64,000 nucleotides of DNA from Coprinellus micaceus (lineage: Eukaryota; Basidiomycota; Agaricomycetes; Agaricales; Psathyrellaceae): NCBI GenBank assembly GCA_951394405.1, contig OX596344.1, positions 2,170,001-2,234,000 on the forward strand, given 5' to 3'. Position 1 is the first letter of the stretch. Each line of letters starts with the position of its first letter. The position numbers and the translations under genes are program-made. The notes below the pieces were generated by a model. That model saw only the letters and a program-made list of their open reading frames with translations, was not told where the DNA came from and did no database searches. Shown here piece by piece: positions 31,624-43,800 of this stretch.

Positions 31624-34095
31624 CTACGTCTCCTGCTTTGCAAGGTGAAAATTCACCCATACTCCACCCTGAGGCCAAGCCAATGAAGTTAGCGAATTGG
31701 AAGCCAAGAGCGTTGTCACCTATCGAAATGAACCTCACCTTGACATATAATGTCATCGCAGATGACGGCCAGATCTTTTCGATGGTCTTCCTTCCCTTTC
31801 CTGACTTCCAGTCAGCTGGGGGTAGAGACCCTTCCGGTTGGTATTCTTGGGCAAGGGTGAATCGGTCGAACTGCTGGAGTAGCCGGACAAGGAAGTAGGA
31901 CATCTCGTTGTAGGCGTAGTTTTGGCCGATACACTGAGGTCAAGTCGGTCAGCAACCTCCCTAGAGAGGGGGCCTTGAGGGAGAAAGGGGACTCACGATC
32001 CGGGGGCCAGCGCTGAATGGGGTGAACATGGTAGGATTAGAAACCTGTTTCTTCAGCCTGTCAGGGTCAATCCACCGGTCAGGGTCGAATTCGTCGGCGT
32101 CTTCCCCCCATAGGGCCTTGTTCCTTTGAGTGAGCACTGGGAAGTACATGATGATTGTATCGGCAGGGATATAGAGGGGACGTGGGTCTAGATCCAAGAA
32201 TGTTGGGTCGGATAGCGGTAGCGTGACTCCTGCAGAACGGGTTTCCCTTGCGTTGACAGGCACAGGAGGGAATAAACGGAGCGTCTCGTTGATTACGGCG
32301 CGCACTATATTATGGTAAGTCGTTGGTCGACGCACTTGCCAAAAGAGGAAGAAGACACGCACTATATTTCATATTCCTGACGGTTTCAAACGTTGCCGGG
32401 CTAGTTAGGCCACAGTGCTCCAGGACCTCGGTGCGAAGCTTCTTGGCGACCTGCGGGTACATCGCCATGAGGTACGTGATGTACGTCAAGGTGCAGGCTG
32501 TCTGGTAGGGTGTTAGTCTCATGGGCTGTACAAGATGCGGGAGCGTTTACCGTATCTCTGGAGGCCAGAAGCATACTCAAGAGTTGGTCGCGAATCACCA
32601 CGCGATCTACGTAGCTGCTGTGAGTTGTCTGGCCGACGAAGAGTGACGGTTGGCGTACCATCCGTCGAGTCGGCCAAGTGCTGGAGGAAGGTCTTCTCCG
32701 CTATCGAACTCTGCACGCCAGCCTTCTCGGCGCTCGTCCTGTCCTTAACAGCCTTCTCTACAACTGGATCCAACCAATCATGTATCACCTCGATATGCTC
32801 CTGATTCTTATCCTTCAACATCTCGAACAAAGGCCAGGTTTTCCCGATCCTCGCTCGAGAGGTCGCATTCTGCTGGCAAGTCTCAAACGCCTCAGCGAAC
32901 GCGCCCCAGTCACCTTCCATAGCCAAACCCTTGGCACCCATCGCTGCTTTGCCAGGCACGGGGAACGGCAACGAGAGAGTGTCCAGGTTCTTACCAAAGA
33001 GGAACTCCGATGCAGCGTCTAGCGTAAATCGAGCATAGAGGTCCTGAGCTTCGCAGGGCTGTCCCGCCGCTGCGCTCTGCGTCAAGATGGAGAGTGTGCG
33101 TGCAGTGTACTTTTCGAAGATTTCAAAGTCCCGGATTCGGTCATGCGCGAAGAACGGACGGGCAGTTGTGCGGTGCTATGTGGTAAGGCGCTCAATCAGA
33201 AAGTGGTTCCATCCCGTATGGTAGCTGGATCCGCATAGTGGCGGCCAAGTACACACCATTTTCCAGGCCTGATGAATGTTCGCATTTCCGAGGTGTCAGG
33301 GAACAGTAAGGATAACGAGAGGCGAATCCGCTGACCTCGTCGTCTCGGTTGAATATCCCGTTGCCGAGGAACGTTTCCCTACAAAGATCATCGGTGAGAA
33401 ACATCCGGACATCGAAAAACAAGTACAGGTCCTTACAATCTCTCCTTTTGGTATCGCCCTCTCCAGAACCACTGAAACCCCGTCGCAAGGATAAACTTCG
33501 AATGCTCCTGATCCATAGTGATTATCTGTTCAGGGTACGCAGAGTCAGCGGGTAATCATGCGATGCGAATCAGTGCCACTAAGGAAGTGCGTCGGACCCA
33601 GAGTACCGCTTTAATTACTGGACCTTGGCCTGGAGTAGCGCGCCTAAAGCCGCATCTGGTCCGTCGGCGGCCATTAAATGAAAAGGGTGGACTCACCGTA
33701 TCACTCCAGAGCACTCGGAGATTGAGCGTCGTAGTTTGGTACTCTTCGAAGAGTTGAAGGTAAACGTCGCCCACGTAGCTTGTCTTGAACGCCCGTATCA
33801 TCCTCAGGAGGATGTCGAAATTGCCCGGCCATTTCCCGACGACTCGGGGTACCTGTCGGGCGTTGAGAGACCGGGCTTCTCGGCTCTGTTGAAGACTTCT
33901 CCATAGAACAGTGGCAATCTTGCAGATAGCGATACTAGCAGGATATAGCGGGATGACCTGGTGAAATGGGGGGTGGATGTCGAACCACCAGAGTATGAGG
34001 CGCAGTAGAGCTACAGGAAGCACGATAACTTCGAAAGTATCGACAAGGAAGCGAACACGGTAGCGCCCAGGGCTGGTGACAGGATCGCCAAGCAT
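31624..34095 (-). CDS. Cytochrome P450, CYP63-like, 600 aa
   Basis: Ten exons on the minus strand: 34095-33697, 33525-33437, 33378-33336, 33268-33257, 33175-32659, 32606-32551, 32501-32363, 32304-31997, 31933-31739 and 31668-31624 (1803 nt). The N-terminus has two hydrophobic segments (VIVLPVALLRLILWWF and a second near residues 45-65), an ER anchor. The region KERLETFLGNGIFNRDDE is followed by the C-helix motif WKMHR; its Trp is in a 12-nt exon. The I-helix is ASRDTT near 368-373, ExxR is ETLR at 425-428, and the heme loop is FSAGPRICIG with Cys522. The C-terminus ends GGVWVNFHLA. Known CYP63 enzymes of white-rot fungi oxidise alkanes and aromatic xenobiotics; the substrate here is unknown. 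Family placement is from recalled motif wording. Confidence 0.9.
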
Positions 34096-35536
34096 CTTGA
34101 TCGAGAATGTAAGGTGCTCGTGCCTGGGTTAACCTCTGCACAAAAAGTTCGTCAGAGTGGTCGAGCAAGATGGGGTGGGTGCGAAAGGAAGCGAGGTAAC
34201 GGCAGAAGGACCTGGATAAGACTTTGCTGACGGCGCAAGGAAGGTGCTGATTCGCGTCCATGGTGCACAAGGCAAGCTGTATTTAAATATTCAAGGCGTT
34301 ACACCCACCGAAATGTAACGTAGCGACTCACACGTCGATGTCTGAACCCATGGTGGTGAAGGCGGCTTTAGTTCGCAAGGCTGTTCTGGCACCACCCCAT
34401 CAAGAATATGATCGCAGGTCCATCCCCAAACATGTAACAACATCGGTGGATTGTCCTGCCCGACATGCAATACTGCAATGTTTATTAGGCTTGATAGCTT
34501 TTTGCATGAATAAATCCGTTAGGGTAGGGTCGTGTATTGTGGATCGCAGGGACTCACCCAAAGGTGCGGTGCCTGGGTCCAGAGGACAAGCGCCCAAATG
34601 ATCCGGTCCATGGTGCTAGTGCGCGGACATGAGATAGCCCGCATGGTGTGCAAAAGGCTGCAAGTAGTATGGTTAAGTTATGAAATGGTATAGATCAGCC
34701 ACGGTCTTCCTGGAGGGTGCGAAGATACGGGCGCTGCGTCGGGCTCGCTTAGTGCTCCCTCCGACCCGGGGCGCTCGTGTTGAGGAATGCATGGGGGTGT
34801 TCGATGCGTGGTGACACTTCGGCTGAACCTCGAACCGATATACATATAAGGGCGTTTCTTCATTCAACATCCTCGAAAAACGTGAAGGGGAACCCTGACC
34901 AACAATATGCGTTCAGCCCCAGTGACAAATAGAGAAACGTGCCAAATCGATACGTACACCTGGCTTCATGGACCTCGTTTGGTCCATCCACTATCTGCGT
35001 GTTACCCGACAGAAGCAGCATGGTATGTCGCGGTGCTGTGCTCCTTCCGATCCCTAAGATGGTCAGTTTTCGGTTGATAACACGGACGGCTCACCGGCGA
35101 CCAGGCTGACATGAGTTCCCCAAGGGCACGGATTCGGTGAGAAGGTACCAGAGTCTGTTTCTAACGCCACGATGCATCCAGAGGCATGACTCATGCAGGG
35201 GGAAAGTAGAGCGGTTCAGGAGCAACAATCGCCTATATAGGGACGCTGAAGTGCCTATGGAGAGGCGGCTTCCTGGTGATTCCTGAGAAACACCCTTTCA
35301 CAGTCATTTCACGGCGCGACTGCGTATTTCTCTCGAGAATCCTGGTTCGGAACACCCACACCGCTGTGGCGAGTATTTCTTTCCGTATGAAAAGTCGGAT
35401 TAGTGAAGTGTGATGGACCTTGGAGTCATGTATGCCGAAATCGGTTGTCGAGAGAAGAAACTAATGTACATGGCGGTTGCGACTGGGGCTCAGATGAGAC
35501 AAGCAAATTAAATGGTGACTTGCGACTCACGAAAGA
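34096..35536. other. Intergenic, no gene recognised
   Basis: It contains the upstream region of the P450 gene. TATA-like sequences occur near 34851 (ACATATAAGG) and 35233 (CTATATAG). No frame with motifs or splice support was found. Confidence 0.45.
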
Positions 35537-36057
35537 TTAAGGTAGAGTTTGATTGACTGGAGGTGGCGGGGGAGGTAGAACCGGTGGCGAAAGCGCCGGG
35601 GGAGCAGGCGGTGGTGATTTAGCGGCGTCAAGTGCGGCCAAAGTTTCCACAAGGTCATCCATTACGGAACGCGACCTTTGATGCCCGACGGTACCATTCA
35701 GTTGCTCCGGACGCAGCCCAGTATCGACGCTGGTGGACGATTTGTGCCCCTGCCTGGTTTCGGGGATGAGGACGGCGGCGGGGTCGAATCCAGGAGCTAT
35801 CCGTTTCAGCGCTTCCTTCTTCCGACGCTCCTTTTCTATCTCACGTTGACGGAGATATTCTTCCCTTCGTGCAGTATGAGCGGAAATTGTCGAACGTCTC
35901 GAGGATTCCAGGGTAAGAACATGAGGCTCCAGCGTGAAAGGATACACGAACTGTCGTCATGTGTCGAGCATTACTATTAGAATCGCAGAAAACAGCGCTC
36001 ACTCACGTATGGTGTCACAGAGTCCGGCAATGGATGGATATCAGGAGGTAATTCAAC
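35537..36057 (-). CDS. Conserved basidiomycete protein of unknown function, first exon missing
   Basis: Two exons are clear: 36057-36007 and 35950-35537, joined in phase 0 across a 56-bp intron (GTGAGT donor). The protein reads VELPPDIHPLPDSVTPY, then FVYPFTLEPHVLTLESSRR. Next is a charged helix (REEYLRQREIEKERRKKEA) with RIAPGFDPAAVLIP, and a proline-rich tail with a run of six Pro. The order LPPDIHPLPD, YPFTLEPH, ESSRR, RIAPGF is one I recall as conserved among basidiomycete hypothetical proteins. The initiating exon, expected to be very short, was not found; an acceptor GCAAAGTAG precedes 36057. The gene is divergent from BUD32, which starts at 36436. Confidence 0.65.
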
Positions 36058-36435
36058 CTACTTTGCGGCTCGTTTAGGGTGCCCAAATTATGCTTCTACG
36101 ACTTCGTAACCCACTTTCTGGGGAACACGCAGCCCAGGATTCTTGATCAATGGTATCGATGCAGCCGCTTCATACGGGGCTGCAATTCGGCTTCAGTTGA
36201 CTGTGCATCGTTCGAATGGACGCATATCGTACATTTGTCTGCCATTGGGGTATATCGTTGCGTCTGTATTTCAAGGAAGGTGCGGGTTCAGGTTCAAGTT
36301 CGGAGTCATTGGTCGGTCCGGCGCTTGTGCACCATGATGATGCCTTTAGATGCTAGCAAGGCCAAATAACGCAATCTAATCAAGCGCCCAGCCTAGATTC
36401 TGCAGTGACTCCAACTCGAACGTCGACCTCTCCTG

Positions 36436-37429
36436 ATGGTCTCAGCATCCCTACAACTCATATCAGGCTCAGAACCAGTCTCTCAAGGAGCTGAGGCCGT
36501 AAGCCCCCTGTTCGGTGCAAGCCAAGTGAACTCACCAAGCTCACCGTAGACAATGACGACCGAAACGATCAGAGGATATTCAAGGCCCAAGTGACCCCTG
36601 ACTCGAAACCTGTGCTTCTTAAGCATAGATTCAAGAAGAAGTACCGGCATGAAGCTCTCGATGCCACTCTTACGAAGGCGAGGGTAGCTGGAGAAGCCAG
36701 GACCCTGCTCAAATGCCTGAAGTGTGTCCCTTTCCCCAGGAAATCGGTCGTTGTGCTTATGGAGATGTAGAGCTGGAGTACGTGTACCCCAGATCTTGAT
36801 GGTCGACGCTTCAGAGGGAGTACTTGGGATCGAGTGGATAGAGGGACAGTGTGTGCGCAAACTCCTCCCTGGAGGAGAGGAGCTGGAGGAAGAAGGCCCA
36901 CCTAGCGACGGTGATCTCGAGGAGTATGGCCTGACGATAGGTAAGTAGTTATCATGTATGGCAGGGGCACTGCTGAAACACAAACACTCTCTGTAGATAA
37001 GCTCATGGAGCTGATTGGCGCTGAACTCGCTAAGTTACACAAAGCTGATATCGTCCACGGCGATCTTACCACCTCGAATATGATGCTCAGGCATCCTTCT
37101 GCATTCACCCCGCCTACAACGCAGGACGTGCCAACAGAATTGGTACGGGAGCTTCCTCGTTTGTTTTAAATGGTATTGACCTACTACATCGAACCCAGGT
37201 TCTCATCGATTTTGGCCTTTCCTTCGTATCAACCCTGGTGGAGGATAAGGCCGTGGATCTCTACGTTCTTGAAAGAGCGTTCGCATCTACGCACCCTGAT
37301 TCCGAGCCCATGTTCGCATCGGTGCTCCAGGCCTATGAACGAGTGCTAACGGCTAAAGAGTGGAAGCCGATCAAATCTAGGCTGGACGATGTCAGATTAC
37401 GGGGTCGCAAGAGGAGTATGGTTGGTTAG
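36436..37429 (+). CDS. BUD32: Bud32/PRPK, atypical kinase of the KEOPS (EKC) complex, 252 aa
   Basis: Five exons: 36436-36498, 36573-36721, 36771-36940, 36997-37142 and 37199-37429 (759 nt), all with consistent phases. The N-terminus is VSQGAEARIFKA in place of a glycine loop, followed by [14 protein letters not shown], the typical Bud32 lysine region. The catalytic loop is [11 protein letters not shown] with Asp150, and the metal motif is LIDFGLS with Asp180. The end has [12 protein letters not shown] and the basic tail [11 protein letters not shown], both diagnostic. In KEOPS Bud32 supports synthesis of the t6A37 base of ANN-decoding tRNAs and acts in telomere upkeep. Its stop converges on that of CCH1, 468 bp away. 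Confidence 0.95.
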
Positions 37430-37897
37430 ACGCGGTTGGTCGCCGTGGAAGGTGGGTCACCGGTCGGAGGTACAGGAACGATGTATATACAATAACAAAA
37501 TATTCTACAACATTCCGCTCCACTTATGCACCTGCGAACCGTAAAGCGCAAAGTTCTCGACTCTCGAGGGAAACCGCAGACAAAGGGAACAATAAGGTTA
37601 ATAGAGAGTGAGATGATAGTGTGACAAGTATGATACATAATGCATGTTCTATTGTAAGTGCTGCGAGCAAATACTACGACGACAGAGTACTGAACCGGAT
37701 TATAGATGAATAGGTGCAACAGCCCAGGATATCAATGAAGTGGTGAGAAAGCAGAGAGTCCAAGGTTCCAGTAAAATGCCGAGGTATGGAGTCCGTCCCT
37801 GTGCTGTGCCGAAATTAAATCGAAGTAACAGGCAAGATTGAATGAAATAATGGGGTATGGGTAGGGTGGAAGGATGATGAGACGGTGAAGGGGGATT
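37430..37897. other. Convergent 3' flank between BUD32 and CCH1
   Basis: An AT-richer stretch with no coding frame of interest; probably the overlapping 3' UTRs of two convergent genes. Confidence 0.5.
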
Positions 37898-40800
37898 TCA
37901 CGGTCGATGGTCGTCCCGCTCTTCTTCGGCGGCTTCCATCATCAAGTCTAGAAAGCACGGATTAGCTACATTCTCGGATCGTCGCACGATACGGTCACTC
38001 ACCTCCCCATACAGAGCTCTGCATGGCGTTTACAATTTCCTCTGGATCTTCCTCCGCAATCGAGTTCCGCCTATCACGAACCGAAGAAGTTAGGAACCCT
38101 GTCGGCGGCACAAGGAAAAGGCAGAGGACGTACGGTGATGCAACACTATTCCTCGAGAACATTGATAGCGTGTTGTTACTCTGTTCACTATTCCTCCTCA
38201 GGTTCGCACTCCTCTGCAACCTCGTGTGCGGGGCAATCTCCAGCGAGAACGACATATCCTGGGATGTATTGAACTGTTGTCGTTTAGGCGAAGGACTTCC
38301 GGGAGGAGAAACTCCGTTTCCATTGCCGTAAGGACCGTACACGGAGGTGGTTATGTCCCGTGAAGTCATGATGGGCGTCTCGGGCATGTCGTCCACTACG
38401 ATCGACGGGATCTCTAGAAAAATAGAAAGATAGCAGTCAGTCAGTGAACGGAAATAGGCCACGAGATGAGGGCTCGTCGCACCTTGCTCGAGTTGGGCAG
38501 CTTTGCGCTTCTCTTCTAGAAGTCTCAAGAATCTCCGGCGGCAGGTGAGCGAGCGTAAGAGTGAACGAACTCTGTCCAGGTTAACGAGATCTGTCACCAG
38601 CTTATTCACTTCCGTCCTGACCACTAGGTCATCCAGGCTGTTCGGGTAGCAGTCAGCCTCTATCTCGAACACGAGGAGCGGCTGTAGCACTTACACGAGC
38701 GCCTCAGCATCCACGATGAGCTTGTGGTGTGCCAACAGAATCAACATGTTTGTGAAGGAGATCCCAAGTCCAGGCTCATGGGAGATCGTCGCTTCGTGAT
38801 ACAGCCGAGCGTAGATGGCCTTTCGCTGGCGAACCTCGACATAATTGATGCTACCCAACACGCGCTCGAGCTTGCTGAGGTCTACGCCTTCGACCACTCT
38901 CGAGGACCATGCAGCCTTATCGAGCGGGTCCCTGCACACGGAGAGGAGGGTGGGTATGGTGTACTCGGCCGGATAAGTCCTGACTTCGAAGATGCCGTTC
39001 AGACGCTAGATGAAAGTCAACCCCTGCGTCAGGTCATCAAATTGGGTCGACCCACCTGGAAAAACGCGGTGAAACGGTGGCGCTCGAGGTAGCCCGTCTT
39101 CGCATTCGCGAACTCCGCCCACACCTTCTTGAACGACCGCATCTGTTCCCGGGTGATCGACTTTGCTCCACTTCCCGACGCTTGGAAGACATAAGAAAAA
39201 TTCTCGACGACCACACCAGTAAACATGTTCACGAAGATATACTAGATGGGGAAGTTAGGAAGAGAGATCAGCGAGATGACGTCGCACTCACCATGCTGAG
39301 AAGGTTCCAAGCAATGAACAAACCAAACGCCCATGCGGTACTCCCACAGTCCGAAAGATTGCGGGACGAGGAAGAATTGGTGCAGCGAGGGTACGTCAGA
39401 TCGCTTAAAGAGCGGATTAGCCATGATGCAGGAACGACGTATCTGAGACTTACAAATCGTGCATATACTGGTTCCATGCCTCGCCCGTACTCTGGAAGGC
39501 CAACATGACGAGGGCGGAGCCTAGTGACGAATAGTTCTGTGTCCTCGTCTCGGCGCCGCCCCACTTGGTCAAACCAAAGACCTCCACAAACAGGATGGCG
39601 AAGAAGATGAAAAGGATTAACCACAACCCCAACAGACTCAAGATAACAGGCAAACTGGAACTGCAGTCATTCCGAAGTCAGTCTCCGCCACCCAAGATAT
39701 GAATGAAGCAGACATACATGGCCGTCTTGAATAACATGTTCAAGCTATTAGTCCGCTGCACGAGTTTGAACGCGATGCTGACGAGGAATAACTTCTGCAG
39801 CTGGTTGATGACATATCCGCTCTGGCCGAACTGGACGATGATAAGGGTGGTGAAACTTCCCTGGGCGATGGCCAGGTCGAATAGGTTCCACCCGTTCGCT
39901 TTGAAGCTCCTCCATCGCAGACCGTAGAGGCGGACGTAAACATCAAGCATATAGAACGACATGAAGATGAGGAAGAACCCGTTTCGTATCTGCTCAGTGA
40001 TCTTTTTGCCCGAGAATGCTTGACTCCTACAAGTTTGTCAGAACTAATGTCCACCGTCAATCCACTCTGGAGAGGGGACATACATGAGGGCGATTATGTG
40101 GCACACGAATAGGACAGTCATGCATCGGGACCACCACCCATGCTTTTGCACGGCACGATCAAAGCACCATGATTGCAGACCCTTCGTCGGCCTGGTCTTG
40201 GGGCGCTTGGACGGCTTCTGACGCTTGAAGAGCTTCTGGAGGTCGATCCATTCACGCTGGGCCCTCGTCAAGAAAGCTGAGCCGGTTCTTGAACTGAAGT
40301 TCCCAATGATGATACTGATGAAGAGCGTCAAGATCACCACGCCGCCGAGGAGATTGTAGATGAGGAAGAAGATTGCATTGAGTTGAGACGCGTTCGTCTG
40401 CGGCTGTTCGTTTGGCCCCGTGATGCTCGTCGCGACGTACATCGCGTCGACCCAGCCTTCCAAGGACACGATCTCAAAGAGAATCAGCAAGGACGACTTG
40501 AACGTGTCGAAGTTGAAGGTCGTTGAAGGAGATGGGTTGTCCCACGCGCGAGGCACCGGAAACGCAAACGAGTTCCCGAGGACGGTATTCTCATACTCGT
40601 TAACACAGTCCCCCAGCCCGTTCACGTTGGTGTCGTTGCACGAGTTCATCCTCCCAGCAAAAATGTTCAGCCCCCAGACGGCGTAGGGGATCATGTATAG
40701 GATAGCGAGGATGGCGGCGTCCATGATACGCAGGGCTCCGGAAATGATTAAGTTCTGGAAAGTGCTCCGCATTTTGTCGACGAGGGTGATCAGCCGTAGG

Positions 40801-43800
40801 GCACGCAGGGCTTTGAGTGACCGTGTCAGGCGAGACAAACCGCCCACGAAGATCAGGCCAGTGACGACGTTGACGATGATGCCGATCATGATCACGAAGT
40901 CGAGGACGTTCCAAATACTGCGCAGGTATCCGTTGGGTGTGAATATGAACCCGTCCGCGATGATCTTGATGATGAACTCGACGAAGAGCATGAACCCAAA
41001 CGATGCCTCAGCGAGGTCGAACCAAGACCCTCGAATCAGTCCGAACTTGGCGTAGTAGTTCTGGCGGTAGGTCGGCGTCGCAATACTCTCGACGATGATG
41101 CCACCGATAACGGTGAGGAGAATGATGAGCTGGAAGACGGGAAGGGCGATGGGAGAGTAGGGCTGGCCAAAGATTCGCTCCCCTCTCGCGGGCTGAACGA
41201 TCTTCTGACACATCTTGCGCAGCCAGTTCTTCTGAGGGATAACCCAGAAAACCTTGTCGTAGGAAGGGTGGTCTCGCATGAAGTCGGCCTTCTGCGCTCG
41301 CCGCTCTTGATACTCGTCGTCTTCATCTTCCTTAAACGCCGCTTCATTGTTCACGGACGCGATGAGCTCACTAAAAGCCAGGTTATGATTCAAATTCGTT
41401 GACCATGCAGACCTGAGACACTCACAGGTGACGCTCAACCTCATCGTCGTACGGATCCACACTCGGCTCCTGCCTCCCACTCCGGAAAGTCGTCATCTGT
41501 ATCGCTTCATGGCCCGTCTTCGCGTCTCCCGCAAACAGCTTCTCCAGCGCAGTCAGCGACTTTGTTGAATAATGTGTAGGCTTGAACCTCTTCGACAAGA
41601 ACGTCTTGGTGGTCGCTGGCACAGGCTTCGGCTTCGCCTCCGACCTCGGGACGTTGTAGTCCTGGACCAGAGTCTTCTGCATGGGGAGAACGAGGTTCGA
41701 GGGGAGGTTCTCCACTTTGACTGTCACGGGGTTGGCCTTGATCCAGCGATACGGGTTAAACTTCCTGATCCACGTCGACGTCCCCTTCTTGGCCTGCTGT
41801 TGGCTCCAGTAGTTGGACGCTTGCTTGCCCTTCTTCTGCTCCTCGGCCACGTCGAAGTTCTCATTGATGACGGCGATGAACATTTGCAACACGATAACTG
41901 CCAGATATGTCAGCGAGTGCAGTAGAGAACAGATACATCTACTCACAGTTGGCGAAAAGCATCCAGCCCGAGATGAAGATGAGACAAAGGACGGTCTGTC
42001 CAAGCTCGATTTCCGCCTGGGCCGCCCCGTACAAGACATCCGTCCAATTCTCCGACGAGAATACCGTGTATATGGCCAAGAAGGAGTTGAACAACTCTCC
42101 AAAGTTGATGTCTTGGTCGTCCCCCAGATCTCCACGCAAGAGCTGCACCGCGACAAGTGCAGCAATGTAGTTGACGAGGATCAAAAAGAGCGACATGTTC
42201 GCCAGACCGTACATGTTTCCAAAGACTGCCATCTGCGTAGTTTTATGAGTAAGGACCAAGGGAGGGACGATATCAAGGACTCACCAACAAGGGTTTCATT
42301 CTCGGTACAACAAGAATAACTCTATAGAACCTTGCCAACTGGAAAATCGTGAACCACGGATAGAGGCTGCTGTTCCGAATCCCCGGGATCTGGATGATCG
42401 AGCACACAATAGCAAGGAACGTATCCAGCCAGTTATTCCCATGCTGAGCAAACGTCCTCCAATCCGGGAGCGTCGCCAAGATCCTCAGGACGATCTCAAA
42501 ATCGAACATGACCGTGGCGGTGAGCTCTCCCCAATAGAGGAGCTCCTTGTGGCTTTCGGACATGTCGACGGTCTTGGATCCTTGAAGAGCGAGGGAGAAC
42601 AGCGCGAGCAGGACCCAGACCCATTTGGTGTACCCGTACAGCCGTTTCGCCAAGTTGGACCCTTTGGATTTACGAGCTTCGACCACAGCCCAACCGTCTT
42701 CGCCCTCCTTGTCCATGATAGGGAGTCTACAGGCCACCGTCAGTTATACTGGTAGCACCGAATGCAAAACGAAGATACGCACGGAGCAGCACCAAAAGCG
42801 CTCTTTTTAGTTTCAGACCTGATCGCCGCGAAACTGTTGGTGATAACAGCGACGAAGAGGTTGATAAGCCAAAAGTTCAAGACGATAATGGCTATAATGA
42901 AGAAGAAGCATGACACAAAGAATTCAGCATCGATCATAGAATACATCAACGGGGTCCACTGGGGGTAAGGTCCTGTCAGTACGGGAAGGTAGACAAGTAG
43001 ACCGGTGACTTACCCCGTTGGCAGTCGCAATAATGATAACTTGAAGCGCAGCGTTATGAATAGCATCGAAACTTTCGATGTCGTTTTTGGGATTGACGGT
43101 TTCCCTGCAGAGCTGACCAAGAGGGCAGATATACCCTTTGACAGTGCTCGACTCCGTGCCACGCGCCGTGAGGTACCCAACAGTCTCCAAGGTCTGGGGG
43201 TCAATGTACCCTCCGCAGAATTGGTTGTCGATGATAATCTCATCTTCGCCGAGGGTGGGTTGAAGAAAGCAGGACCGCCGTAACGAGCCATTGAATGATT
43301 GCACACCAATGATTCTGAGCCAGCGCACGTGCGTCAGAAGGAGGGAAGTGCAAAAGATATGGGGCACTCACGAGAACAGAATCATCGCGAATAAGACAAA
43401 GTATGCGACACTGGCAAGCAGAGGCCGCGCTGTCTTGAGAGAGTGCATGATTGTCTGCCAAATACTTCAGTTCTCCAGTTCGACGGTCAGCTGTTTTGAA
43501 ACTCACCGTTGTACCGGAGGTGATAGCCAGTAGCCTTGCGGTGCGGATAACACTCAGGGCACGGAATATACCTATATGATGAGTTCCCCTCTCCTGGCCG
43601 GCCATCGCCAGCCCAAACGTAATCCAAAAGCTGACGACCGCGATGAAGTCGATCCTGTTCCAGCTCTGTCGCAGATATGGCACATTCCTCTGCGTCCTAT
43701 CGTGTAGATGGCCGATGCTCAGTCGAAACGGCAGCTTAAGCTCATCCTTCGTCGTGTTATCCGAACGCAACGCACGCGATAGAAACGTCGGTGTGTTGGG

